Assembly: GCA_963978905.1 (NCBI GenBank)
Contig: OZ022259.1
Coordinates: 33,724,343-33,788,342, forward strand
Length of the DNA: 64,000 nucleotides
Reading direction: 5' to 3'
Source of the DNA: Trichostrongylus colubriformis
Taxonomy: Eukaryota > Nematoda > Chromadorea > Rhabditida > Trichostrongylidae
This document shows positions 47,469 to 60,800 of the stretch, in pieces. Position numbers and translations under genes: made by a program. Every line of letters starts with the position of its first letter. Position 1 is the first letter of the stretch. Below the pieces are notes generated by a model. That model was given only the letters and a program-made list of their open reading frames with translations, did not search any database and had not been told where the DNA came from.

Positions 47469-50400
47469 ATGGATGGCTCAGAATTCGCGTTTGAATGCCT
47501 TAAAAAGTGTATATCTATAGAGAAAGGTGAGTTTCTCTTTATCAGTTTTTTTTTGTTTGTATAATGAGCATGCCTTGAAGCGAAACCGTATTTGGGTAGT
47601 GAAGTTTTGCAACTCTCTTCAGGAAGAGTTGTTCTTGAGACGATGTTCTTCATATAGGCTTTGAAAAGCCACAAAGCGTTGTTTTTGTCAGATACTTTCT
47701 GAAAATAACCAGTTAGAATTTCTTTTTTCTTTCTCAACTATGTATCTCTAATACTTTACTTCACGGTAAATCAACGCTTTTAACCGTTTCCGTTCCAATC
47801 AATAGTTTTGCCAATATCTAGAAACATACTGAAAAAAAGCGAACAGCAGGATTTCGGGGTCAATGAAAGGCGGGGGGGGAAGCAGATGGGCCAGGTACTT
47901 TGTCAGATGCTTTTTCATGCAGGAGGAGGCATATGAGTTTTAGCCGAAGCCTAGGAAGGGAAAGAAGCTTTGACGCCGACGAAAAGTTGCGTCTCGCCGC
48001 CGTCGGTTGCGATTCTGCGATTTTCCACTCCGCATGCGAAGTGCGCGATTGCACAATCTCAGGGTCGGAGTATCGCGTGCGAAAGTGCGACGTCTCAAGA
48101 TCGTAGAAGCGCGAAATCGCTATCTGACCGCGGCCTTACTGTTGTAGTGAGTTAGTGTGTATTGACTACCATTATCTGAGATTTTGTGGATCCCTTTAAT
48201 CACTGATACATTACAGAGCACGTATTTTTAGATTCTGTGTGGCAGGCATCAAAATCGGACCCAATAGCGGCACTTTTGCTGGACTTGGAAAGCTCTGAAA
48301 ATGCAAGTACCTTTTTCGTACTTTACTTGTAATGAAACTGTTTTCATTATTTTGTTTTTAGAACTTGCCTTCATGCGATCCTTCATGCTTTTGTACAGTC
48401 GAAGATATAAGCACAATGGCATCCACTTCTTCTGCACAAACAACGGCAAATTCGCAATTTCTTGATGCAAGAATTCGATACGGGCATAGGATTATGGCTG
48501 CGATGCAAAAGGTGATTGACAGGTGTGCTGTTGAGTTGCCATTTGTTTGGAATGAAGAGGCGAATACATATTATAAATGATAATGTATTAACAAGTTTCT
48601 CCGTTGCGTACCTTCCCTTTTCAATAAAACTGATGATCTTTCAGGTCGCAAATGAACTAGATAAGCTGAAGGAGCAACAGAATTCGGATTCCGTTTTGGT
48701 TTCATTGAAAAATGTCTCGCTGTTGTCGTCCTCGTTTCAATTCTTTATTTTAACGTGTATCTCTCCTTACCTTGAGAAAGGTTTGTACAGCTGCGATAAC
48801 GTTTTGTTTTGATGGCTTCTGATGCTTCATTTGTTGTTTTTTAATTCGTTTCTTTATGTTTGTTTTGCCTTTCTATTCTTCTTTAAAGGAACCGGAAGGG
48901 GGTCCGAAACAAGAGGAAGATGCAAAGAAATGAGCATTTTGTAATGAACACTCAATCTTAGAAGAGATAGTAGGCGAAAAAACCCAGACTCAAAAGCGCG
49001 ACGCTGCGGTGTGTATTCGCATCCCATTCGCATCAGCGCATCCATTCCGAGTTGTCCGCTGTAGGAGACGGGCCGTGGGCCAAGGAGGAGAGGGCTAGTT
49101 GTAGCACCTGACTCCCAGCGCAGTGGAGTGGCCATTCGCAACTACATTAGCATTCATGTAAGTACATCTAGAAACAATATAAGAAAGAACAAAGTAAAAA
49201 GTAAGGGAAAATCAAAGTTATAATAGAAACATCTTCTTTTGGCACCATGCCAAGGCGTCAAATTGGCGAGTTTGTGCAATGGCGGCCACTTAAACTCGTC
49301 CACACTACGTCTGTTCTACCGTAAGCCAAAATTACCCCTTCTGGTGTCTTTAAGCCTCATTGCTTTAGGTGTGGGAGTCCCATTGCAGTTACGTTCCCAC
49401 ATCATAAGATCATGGGAGAAGTGTGCCGGTGATCTGGAATTTAGGAAAAAGCAGGTTATTTCTGGTTTGCTCTTCTTCAGCATTTAATTACTCTAAAGAT
49501 AATTATAGCTGGTACGTGCTGGGGAATGTATTGCTGAACTTTTGAATTGCAATGATGCTGTACGAACGGAGCTTCTTCGAAAGTACTGCTCTGACATCAT
49601 TTGTGTTTTTGAACAGGTATGTTCATCTTTGATGCCGTGTTGCACACAAGAGTCTCGTTCTCATTAATGTATTTTCTGGTGTTGGTTCTGATGTTAGAAC
49701 AGTCTAGCGGATACAATATTTGGTTTGTGGCTTTGCTTGGCTTTATCGAAATTTTTTGGAGCTATGTATCTTCTTTGAGTTTTCAGCTCGCGTATTTCGG
49801 GATTAATAAACTTAGCAAAGTTTACGAAGACCTCCTTAGTTCAATTCCACCTCAACTGTTGGTGTGTACACTTCTGGGATTGGTTAAACCAAGGTCAGCT
49901 GCTGATCCGACTCCTTCATGGTTCACAGTATGTTCGCTTCTCTATTTGTGGAACTTCCCTCTGTATCCTTTCAGCAGTATTTTACCTCATTGATTCCAAA
50001 TTCTCATTTAGATCTCTATTGGATCTCACTTATCTGCCATACTCATTGGCACGGACGGTCTCAAAATTACTTTGTCTGCGTATGAAGAACTAAGTTAGAA
50101 CTATCTTGAAGTCATTCTGTTTTCCGTTGAACTTCAGTTATTTGCAGATGGGGAACAGATTTGGCTGAACACACCCTTCCTCTCTGTTTTTGGAAAACAA
50201 CTTGCTCTACCTCCTCGCAATATCAAAAAGATGGCATACTACGAGAATATAACTGCTCAGTTTTTCCAGCTCATAACTGTGAGTGTCGGAATTCCTTCTA
50301 CCAAAGCATATTCCCTTCTTTTCAATCTTGCTTAATATGCTAGAATTTGAATACATATGCGAGCTTCAAGGGCGGAAATTTTCCCCAAGAAAACTTGTCA

Positions 50401-53400
50401 CGCCTGTTTTCTACATTTGTAATGGACATGAAAAAGCGAAGCCCGCTGGCAGGAGGTGTTCTGATTGACGACGTACTGTTCAAGCCGTGGGAGGTATGCT
50501 CATACTCATGCTCGTATTCACACATATGCATATGAGGGTCTAAGCTCCTGTTCACCTGCAGATTCTGACTGCTTCCACCAACCCTTCCTGGTCCACTTCT
50601 CATGAAATCTCTCTGTGTTTGTTGGCACTTTGGAGTGACGATAAGTCAGGGTATCAGATACTGAAAGATAATCCTCGTTATCTACCGGTACGTCGTTCCT
50701 TTCTGCGTGGGTGCTCGAGTATGGCAAATATAGTTTAGGTTGCGGCTGTACTGCTATCCTTGCTGCCTATGTCCTCTTCTGATAGTGCACGTGGACGAAG
50801 GAGTCTTCGAAATGACGTTCATCTCGTTCTAAAGTGTGCGTTGGGAAATATTGAGAATTTGGTAAGGCGTATCTCGAATGTTTCGTCATTTTTGAGCAGC
50901 CTGATTTGTTCATTGTTCAGTCAGATTTCCTCCTCGCATTCGTAACTGACTCTTCGCCATCTTTTATGCTGTTACAAGAACAAGTCCGAGTACAAGTAGT
51001 AGGCGAAAGTCCATGTGAGTCATCTTGCTGTATGGAAACAAAAGCGTGATCCTGTAGTGGCAAATAGTATTATGAGCTTGATATGTGTCAGTTTCTTGTA
51101 GCCAAAACCAAGACATGGGATTCCGTCGCGGGAATAGCGGTACTGGAAGCAATTTGAATAGGTGCCCAAAGTCGGAAACGAATAGGAAAGAGGAATGCCA
51201 ACTCATAACACGAACATGCCCCGTATATAAACTTGTGTGGGCTAGAAACGCCATAGGCTTCGTGCCGTGGTCGGGTCATCTAAAGCCACCCACTGAATCA
51301 GAACAGCGGTGGTCTTCACGACAGCTGGCTGTGTTGTGAGGTGAGTCGTCTGTGACTATGCTTTTCGGCTCCTATCCAAATAGTGCTGGTCTGTGGAACT
51401 GTTTGTAAGTTTAAAATGATGTGAGAGGAGGGGGTGTATCGCAGTCATCTTTGACTTCCAAGCGTTGACCGAGGCGACAACTCCAAAACGTTAGCCGTAT
51501 GAAGTGATTTGATATCTTGGTTTTGGCTTCAAGAAACTGGAAACATCAAGCTAATACCATGCCAAGTTTTATGTGCTTACAGCTGTTTACGGGAAAGTTG
51601 TCCTTTCTCCTCTTCACTCGAGCAAGGAAGAGCTTTTGGCCAAGAAAATTGACGGCCTAATCGCCTTTTTGAAGGTATGTTACCATGATCTTTTTTGACA
51701 CATCAGTTGCAATCATGAATATCAATTTTTAGTGTGAACCTAGTGAAAACATGAATGCAAGTAGAAGCACCTTTTCATGGTTATTTGAATGTCGCTAAGG
51801 ATTGTAAAGAGCGTTGTATTTCTCAGTGACTCACCTAGACTATGTTTCAGATCATGTTGAAGCATTTGGCGAGGATTTCTAATTTTCACGTGTATGCTTA
51901 CAAATATCTTATTATATATAGTCATTCACAGAGTCTGGACACGTTGACTGAGAGTCGCTTGTTGATCGAAGTTGCTTGTAAGAGTGTAAGGATATGGGAT
52001 TGTGGTACTGATAAGCAAGATACGCCTCGGTTCATTAATCAAAGCGATACTAACACCAGCGATAGTGGTGAGCTCTTTCCATTGCGTTTTGCCAAGTATT
52101 TTTTTGTAATGATGAATATTTTGAATTTTACTGTGTAGTGATTACTTTTATTCAGAGTTCCGGCGTTCATCGTCTCACTTAATTGCTGGTGTGTTTTTCG
52201 AACAGCTGCACGATGGCGAAATCAATTTTTCTGACACCGAAATAATTTTATCGTTGTTGGATTTGGTTCAGGTGCTTAACTCACATTTCTGTCCTTTCAC
52301 TTCAATTTTTCTCTGTTGCGATCAGCTTTGACTAGTTCTCGTGAAGGAGAGTTATGTTCTAAAAAAGTTCCAGCTCTCGTGCAGAAGCTTTATAATAATA
52401 TACGCATGCTCATGTGTATTTTTATTTCGTCATGTATGTATTTGTCATGGATGTTATTCCAGGCTATCTTACAATCCGCCATAAGATACCTTAATGAAGA
52501 TCATGGGAAGATGTCGCTGGACATCACTGCTGATGCCAGCGAACACGAGCAGCAACTGCGTTCAGCTATTTCACAAAATGTGAAAATGGCGATTGGACTG
52601 GCCGGCGCTGTTATTATGGCCGCTACTATGGGAGAAAAGGTTATTCTTCTCCGTATTGAATTATTCCCCGACTAGCATGATTACTTCTAGTTTTTATGAC
52701 TACTACCGTTACTCCTAACTATTCACTTAATGTTTAATTCGCAACACCACAATTATACTTTGCGAAACTTGGAAAATATGAATTCCCAGCATCATACATA
52801 TATGCCACGGCGCAGTCTAAACTTTCGTCTGGACGCAAACGCTTCGCGTACTTCATGACTCGCGGTATTTGTTGTTTGCGAGAAAAACGAATTGTTATGT
52901 CGTTGAGTACGTGAATTGTTAGCAAGGTATAACTCGGCTCAAATTACCGGTCTGCCTGAACAGTGGTTTGTCAGCTTCTACTATTTCGGGAAGAGGCAAG
53001 TTTACCCCACTCCTTGAATTCGAAAGATATTGTGAACTATGAGTTTCGGCTACGTTAGTTCTAGAGATGATTCACATGTTTGCTTGATCGTGTGTTTATG
53101 TAGCTTGCGGTGGTTCATTGAAAAAGAAAAGCACTTGTTACAAGAGAAAATTAGGTTCTACTGATTTGATTGCTGTCTGTTTAGTGTCTTGTTTAGACAA
53201 CCCTAGCACTATCGGAAGCATGTCTAGCCTTGACGTCATTCTCTGATTGTGTGTATAGTCTCGGCTGCAAGGATGAGACCTTCCTCGCAATGGCGGCAGA
53301 TGCAAAAAAGCTCGGCTCTGTGTTCGGAGTGGAGGGTCCTTCCCGGAGACCACCTGTAGTGTCTACCAGAAAAGAGTGAGATTTTCCGCTCTCTCATAAA

Positions 53401-54646
53401 ATTAGGAAGTACTAGAAATAAACACCTTTATACTAAGGATTTCAGGTCAGCTAATTCATCCAGGACAGCCAGAGTCGATGTGATCAGCAGCATACGTGAA
53501 AGTCTCTCGGATGAATCGCCTGTAACACGAGGTGGAGCTCTGCTAGACGCTGGGCGTCTAATCCGAGCTCGAAACGTGGACATTCTCGTGGAACTTGACA
53601 AGTGGCTCTTTAAGGCGTTGAAGGGTAAACTATATGTCATTTTGGAAGTAGCGTACTAGCTTACAGGAATTGGTAGTCGGTTTCAGACGCGGTCGTCGAT
53701 TCGGACTCTTATGTATACCTCGCAGCAATAAATGCTCTTGCGGAAGCAGCTTGTTATGGTTCGACATACTTGAGAGAGTTGATCGCGCTGTTCAAATCTT
53801 TTCCAGGCTCTTCGATGACATCGACGAATGAAGTGGGTAAAGATACCTTATTTGCCTCGACTATTCGTTCATAGCTTGATTGTTGAGTCTAATCTTACGA
53901 TTTTGTAGGATCTTGAAAACGAGGCTTCTAGCGCTGCAGATACTCACATTATCATTCGCTCAAGGCTCTGTGAAGTACTTGGGAAAGTATTCCGGGTACT
54001 CGGTTAGTGGAAACTGTGCATTCATTCTTCTACAGCTGGCGTTCGGATGTAAGCGAGTTCAATTCACCTTCAGGAGACATGAGCCCGGTTTGGATGGATG
54101 AGTCAGCAGGAGTGTTCTTGAGCAGCCTAAGTGAGGATGATGAGATTATCAAGGCTAGCGCCTTATCATCTTTGGCTGAACTTATCTTGGCTTGCCGAGG
54201 AAAGAACATTGAAAAGCATTTAGAGGAGGTTCTTATGTTTTCTTGAACATTTCGTCTAATCGTGATCTATGCCCGTTGTGTTATTTTATTGAGATTTTAT
54301 TCCAGATTTTTTATGCTGTGGAGAAATTGCTCACCAGTGATCCCAGCTCCTTGGTTAGACGTTCAGCTGTCAATTTACTACGTCAAATTATCAAATCATG
54401 TGATACTGCTCTAGTAGAGGTCCTTCTTTCCTATTCTCCCTTCTATTTTCCCTGCATATATCTTCTTTTTTGCAGATTATTAATGGTCGTTTACGGGATC
54501 TCCATCGAGAATTAGTTCGTCTATGGCGATGGGATTCAGATCATGTTGTACGTTTACATGCGGAACTGGCTCTTGAGGAATTACGTGCCATCATGAAAAG
54601 GATGATTGCTGAAGAAAACACTTGTCCGCGACAAATCGTTTTATGA
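47469..54646 (+). CDS. TANGO6: TANGO6/RTP1-like HEAT-repeat protein, about 25 exons
   Basis: Exons: 47469-47526, 48232-48302, 48362-48511, 48645-48780, 49369-49454, 49509-49616, 49787-49927, 50012-50093, 50148-50278, 50344-50493, 50562-50687, 50739-50861, 50921-51014, 51583-51674, 51851-52067, 52156-52271, about 52326-52378, 52463-52639, 53197-53375, 53446-53624, 53687-53832, 53909-54002, 54074-54228, 54306-54419, 54476-54646; roughly 1,045 aa (human TANGO6 has 1,094). Family matches: GVGVPLQLR; RTP1_C1 region with SYVYLAAINALAE; VLGDMS; RTP1_C2 region ending LHAELALEELRAIMK. Family members promote RNA polymerase II assembly/nuclear import (yeast Rtp1) and secretory organisation. Intron 2 is GC-AG. 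Junction 16/17 is one base out of frame, exon 15 may hide a 42-bp intron, and an exon may be missing between 52640 and 53196. First gene of a putative operon. Confidence 0.87.
48885..49360. repeat. interspersed repeat, family B, copy 2 (TANGO6 intron 4)
   Basis: Colinear with 9350-9795, including GAAGATGCAAAGAAATGA, CAAAAGCGCG, GGTGTGTATTCGCATC and a distal CTTCTGGTGTCTTTAAG. Its end lies just before the exon at 49369, so the insertion brings repeat sequence next to the splice acceptor. Confidence 0.7.
51089..51539. mobile_element. MITE-like element in TANGO6 intron 13
   Basis: CAGTTTCTTGTAGCCAAAAC at the left is inverted at the right as GTTTTGGCTTCAAGAAACTG, with about 25-bp inverted ends. 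The element is about 451 bp and has no transposase. Confidence 0.72.
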
Positions 54647-54752
54647 TATCTGCTCGTGAGACCGTAAAGGTGATCTGCTCATGCTTTAAGACATATCCAT
54701 TGTTCATTTTATCTTGATACATATTACTGCTACTTGAAATTTGTTTTTGAAT

Positions 54753-54758
54753 AATAAA
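54753..54758 (+). terminator. poly(A) signal of TANGO6
   Basis: AATAAA lies 107 nt past the TANGO6 stop and about 105 nt before the next gene's probable trans-splice site, the spacing seen inside nematode operons. Confidence 0.7.
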
Positions 54759-54857
54759 TATTTTGTGATTCCCCGATTCTAGAAAATATACTGGCAGACT
54801 GATATCGGTAATCATGCCTCCACTGATCCCCCAAACTTCATAGACTTGATAAAGCTC

Positions 54858-54865
54858 CACTTTAG
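54858..54865 (+). promoter_or_regulatory. probable trans-splice acceptor before importin-13
   Basis: CACTTTAG ends 11 nt before the ATG at 54877, with no upstream exon evident between it and the TANGO6 poly(A) signal. In a nematode this position suits spliced-leader addition, SL2-type if the genes are operonic. Confidence 0.55.
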
Positions 54866-54876
54866 CTGCTTGGTTC

Positions 54877-57800
54877 ATGTCCAGAAAAGTGGATGTGGCA
54901 GCGGTTGCGGCTTCAGTTCAGGAGTTCTACAGTACAACCGATCGTCAACGACGGAAAGAACTCGATGATGACCTATGTCTATTCAAAAGCCGTGAGTCCA
55001 TGCTTTTTCTCCTTTTTGGTTCACTTCCATTCATGGGATAATTTCAAGGATATTCATGCGACGATACTATAGCTGCATGTATATTGATGATGGGATCTCG
55101 ATATCCTGCAAGTGTGCAATATTTTGGTGCAATTTCTTTATACGAGACCATCCGACTTCGGTATGAGGAGTGCGTTGCTAACGTCACCTTGGTTAGACCC
55201 TTATTACTGTTCATTACGCCATACCAACAAAAATCTGATGTTTTGTAGATGGAAGTCTTGAAATCATTCCTTATCGAAAATTTGACCACGAGTGCCCATG
55301 TTCAAACGCAGTCCATTACCAACAAATTGTCATCGGCACTTGCAATGCTTTCACTATACTGCATGCCAGACGTGTGGCCCGATCCCGTTGCCACTTTAAC
55401 TAATATCTGGGCTGCGCAGCCAGAACTTTTGTTACGGTGAATTCCATTTTGTTTGGCTTGGCATGGCATTGGTTCTGCTGCCTACTGAATCTTCCATTCA
55501 GAGTACTGGCCGAAATTGCTGCCGAGTTCTCCAACATTCACATGCCGCTCACGCAACGAAGTAAACTCAAAACTGAACTCCATAAAACTTCCGAGGTTTG
55601 TATGCGTCACCTGCAAGTTTGCAATTGTTATCGCTGATTGTGAGGTATATACAACACTCCGTCATTCCTTTCCTTGTTTCTTGATTCCCTGATGTATGGA
55701 CTTCAGATTTACTCCTTTTACGTGATTCATTATTCTTATTGCGTTAAGCTCCAACCGCATTTTTTTGTTTGTCACTTTTTGAAGGTCATTCGACAGGTTA
55801 TGAAACTGCAATCTAGGATATAATCCGTATCATATCCACTGTAATGGGTGCAGAAGATGCGTCACCCTCTACTCGACAAGCAGCAGTTGAATGCGTGGAG
55901 CAGTGGGTGAAGTTGCCTGGTGTGGGGCTACACCAATGGACACCTGTGTTGTCGGTTGTGTTTGGTGCTGTTTCTGATGATAGGTTAGAATATGTTTGCT
56001 GCATCCTTGCGGTTTCTCAAATGCGTGTATTCAGCGCTGCCCTCACCAATCTCCTCGACATATTGGCAGCAAACGATGAGTTGACCTCTATCGATCAGCT
56101 CGTGCAGGACATTTGCAATTACATCACAACTACCGGAGCGCAGGTGAGTTATTCATCACCTTGCTTTCTGAGATGAAAAGCATTTCATAATATTTTCGGA
56201 TCGCAATGGTGATAAGCGAGCGACCTATCTCACTTTCTGCACTTTTCAGATTATCGCAACTGAACTAGCACAGGACATCCATGGCGAGGACGTGATATCT
56301 CTCGTTTCAGCAGTATGCACTATTGCTGTGACTTCAGTCCCTACGCTGTTGCGGCATGCGAAGCAAAGTCCGGCTTTACTCTGGTAGTACCTCGAAGGTT
56401 TTACCTATCTTCTCAGCAGTACGCTGATCACCATCTGATTCAGCGAACTGTGTTCCTTATTTGCAAAGATAAGTTCTTGCGATGGAGCTTATGCTGTCGA
56501 TGAAATGATTTCCGATTTGCCTGCTCCGTTCTTCATGACCTTACGTGAGCATCTAGGTGCGAATGCTACTGGAAGCAAGCACGATGTGCTGTCCAATGTA
56601 GGTTTCTGTTGTTTAGGATCTGAGCTTACGTATTCTTTTTCCATCACATCTGTTACCTCACACCCAGTCAGGTTGCCAAAGCCTTGAGTCCGTACTATGC
56701 TGGCGTGTGTCGTTCTGCAGTTGATAAAATGTCCTATCCTCCAGCAGATCACTTCGATGAATACGACAAGTCTCAGAAAGAACAATTCGCGAGGTTTGAC
56801 GAGCCCTCTGTTTTATAATTTTTTGAATTTTGGACGTGTTGGCGGTTTCGATTGCAGGGAGAATTTTCGTCGCTCTCGTTAAGGTACCGCATGGCCCGCA
56901 GTGAGGTATCAGTTGATGCCTACTTTGTGATGGGAAGAGACACCTTGAGATTTTTGAATCAGGAACTAGAGGCATCCATAGAAAAGGGCGATGTATGCAG
57001 GTGAGATGATCCCTTTCCCATTACCTGCAATGAAACAATTTTTTTCAGAACAGAATGTATCATGTTTCTTTGGGAAACAGTGGCTGATTATCTTTCGGAG
57101 GCGGATTATCCAGAAATCTGTGGGAATCTCGAACTGTGCACGCGTTTGTCAAGTATTAGTGAAGGCCCTGATGCTGATAGACTAGCTAACACGACAATGA
57201 GGCTACTTCATGCTCTTTCACATCTTGTGCAAGAGCACGACGACGTGAGTGTTTCATGAAATATACATAATTGAGAGAAACATGGCAAGTAGTCTTCATT
57301 CGTTGGAAAAAGACGATTGTGCGATCCGATCTGAATTTTTTTGGTTCTGTGCCATATCAGCTCCAGTACGTTGTTCTGGCAGTTTTCCTTCATTACTTAC
57401 AAATGGGTTTTTACGCCTTAGGCGCGTTCACACTTTGCGATTTTGCCTTTCTTACAGGATGCTGTTTAGTATTTCTTTATTATGAACGTACACATCTTTA
57501 GATTTGTGTTTGTTTTGTGTTTTGTGTGTGCTGTGTGTTTTATCGTTCATATTGTCTATTGCAATTGATTTATAATCACTATGCATCTTACGAATTTTTT
57601 TTCAAGTTCTGTTTTTTTTTCTTGTAATCCTTATTTGTTTACTTTCCAGAATTGATGCATTCTTTATCGATGTGATGCGATTTGTTGTTGAGCTACTGAC
57701 CTTATTTTTGTCGTATGTTTGGACATATGGTCTTCTGACCACGTCTGTTTTAGTTGCTTCATTTTGTTTATTTCTGCTCTCCTGAAAATCGATGTTTGAT

Positions 57801-60800
57801 TTTTTCCACGGCTCTGAAAATCCCACTAATCCCAAGATCCGGCCGATTCCACGTTAGGATACTTGCCTAAATCTCTTTCACAGATTCCACAATCACGACT
57901 GAACGCTGTTACGGCAGTACACAGACACAATACGCAATACATACAGAGCCAAAGGATCGTGAACAGGTAGGAAAACGAAAGAAAAAAAGGAAAAGCAAAT
58001 AATAAACCTTTTTCCGGTGAGCAGAAACAAACAAAATGAAGCAACTAAAATAAACCTGGTCAGAAGACTATATGTCCGAACATACGATAAAATTGTCAGT
58101 GCATCAACAACGAATCGAATCACATCGATAAGAATGCATCAACTTTGAAAGACTTTGAAAAGTAATCAAATAAGGATTATAAGAAGGAAATAGAACTTGA
58201 AACAGAATTGAAGATGCATGGTGATTATAAATCAATCGCAATAGACAATATGAACGATAAAACACATAAAACACAAAACAAACTCAAATCTAAAGATGAG
58301 CACGTTCATAATAAAGAAATACTAAACAACGTCCTGCAAAAAAGGCAAAGTCGCAAAATCGCGAAGTCTGAACGCGGCCTTAACGTTGACGACCAAATGA
58401 CCCTTGCATATGGCGCGTTAAAGATTTTTTTATGAAATGATTGACAGCGAGATGTTGTCTCTATACTTTTTGAAATTCCTGAAAATGATAAATTTATATA
58501 ATCATCAAGTAATGTGGCAGAGCTATTCCAACAGTTGTTTCCCAAATGACAGTTTTGGATAGGTTTTGTTAATTCTTTTGTAATATCCTTTACTTTTTTA
58601 GCTGTAATAAACAAAAATAGTCAGTGTTTCATTTTACAGTTTTCAGCAACGTCAACATTTCAGGCAGCAGAACTAGAAGGGCATGTCATACGGCTGGTTC
58701 TTCCCTTTGTTCCTCGGAAAGCTGTGAGCAAAGAAGCACTGCGAACACTAGAAAAGTATGCGTCGGAACGATCTAAGGGAATCATGGTAATACTTTACTT
58801 TATTAATGGAAAGAGGGGAATTCATGCCGGGATAACGTTTGGATGTGCTACCGAGGGTACGACTTGAAGTACTGCAGTCGGAGGCTAAGCAGAGATTAGG
58901 CCGCCTACATCGACAAAAACACGATTTGAAACAAATGCACAGAGAGCGTGTGTGCTTTCTTGACCCTTCATAAATCGTATGAATTGGGCTGTAGTGGGCG
59001 TACTGTAGTTTGCAAAATGAGATCTTTAAGGCACCAGAGGGATAAATTTGACAGGTTGTGGAATATGAAAGGGAGTGGGAAGGGGGGGGGGGGGACGGGG
59101 AGGGTGTTCTGCGGTGTAACGGGGTGTTTGCCGTTGGGGCAGTATGGGAAAGATTTACAGTGCTCGATGTTCGCTGCAATTTATACGCTTTAGTGTGCTT
59201 ATTAAAACTCCTATAGATGTTAGGTAGTAAGTGGTATGAGCATTGATCCTGTAGTCATACTGCTCCATAACCTCTCGAGTTTCCTTTACTATGGATTCGA
59301 TTATGAATTTTCAGGGAGCTGGTGACGATATTTCACAAGTTTGCTACTCTTTCTTTATGGATGAGTCCAATGAGCAGGCTTTGCGTCTCGAAGCCTTGAA
59401 ATGTATAGGATATGTCTTATCATTGAAGCCCAGCAGTGACGTTATGGTTTGTTCAATCGTGTTCAGTTTTGTTCTTTGTGTTATTTTCTCGAAATCGTGC
59501 TTTCTCTTATCCCTATGTAAATCTTATCATGCCTACAAAGCGGAATTGCTATGAAATGGTGATCGTGTTCTGCGCCTACTTTTATTCATTTCTCCTCTGA
59601 ACTTAGTTTGTTCTCAACATTACTATAATAGGGTGTTTCGTTTGTAATTTCTCCATTTCCTGCTACGTATCGTCCTAATTTACATGATCGCTCACTCCAA
59701 ATTTAGTATAGGGTGTTCGAAAACTGATTTGTCATTTTTCTGCTTTTTTATATTCTTTCTATGGAACTGACGTGTTTTCAACGTGTTTTTTGCGATAGTT
59801 TTTGGATGTCACAACTCGTTACAGGACAACGTAGAAGACTTGTGAAATCCAAAAAAGGCACAAAAGAAAACATGTACTAGTCCTGTGCGAAGAATGGTAA
59901 AAGGGGCAGAAAAAACAACAAAACTGATTTTCGCAGTCCTTACACTCTAAAAAGCTAAGCAAGCAAAAATGATGCAATTAGGGACGATACATAGCACAAG
60001 AATTGGAATGGTTACATACGCAACGCTTTCATGAGAAAACTGTGAACTGAAAACATCCCTACTATATATAAAACGCTGTCTGTACGTCCCTTTGTCAGTC
60101 CGTCCGTCTGTCACGAAATTAGGTATTATATGAAAAACGACCTGTGCAGATGGGGCCAAGTGTGGTATGGGTAGGGCATGGGACAGGAAGTAGAGACCAC
60201 ACATTGACCAAATTAAGTTCCGCCGACGGTGGGTGGGGCGTGCCGTAGAACATTTTCAGACCAAAAACTCTTGATTGGATTCGAATGCACCCCAAACGTG
60301 GGGGAAAGGTGGATCAAGGTCAGGAATAAGTTTTTTAATGTCATGAAAGGTGCATGGGCACAATGGGCGGAGCGTTTGTAGTGGTGGGCGGAGCTTGGAC
60401 ATCACATGGAAAACGACCTGTGGACAGGAATGAGTTTCAAAGTTATGAAAGATGCGTGGCACGGTGGTCGGTGCATTTGTAATAGTGGGTGGAGCTTGGA
60501 GGAAAGGACCTGTGGAGATGGGGACAAGCGTGGTATGGGTAGGTTATGGGACAAGAAGTAAAGAGCACACATGCACCAAATTAAGCACGGTAAGCGGAGC
60601 GTACACTGAAATACTCTGTCCTCATTGTAAAACAATTTCGATCGACCTACTGACGCACATGGTGTTTTGCGCACAGCAGTGCAGTGTGCGCCAGCCAACT
60701 GGTTGAATAATAATCGAAAAAATGATAACAGGTGTGGAACAAACTAAATTCAGTAGAGAAATAAATAAATATAGACTTAGAACACGGTGAATGCAGTTCT

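Noticed and set aside
55780..55816. Small importin-13 exon encoding VIRQ
   Set aside because: It fits the family length slightly better but would require a 20-bp intron, which is too short.
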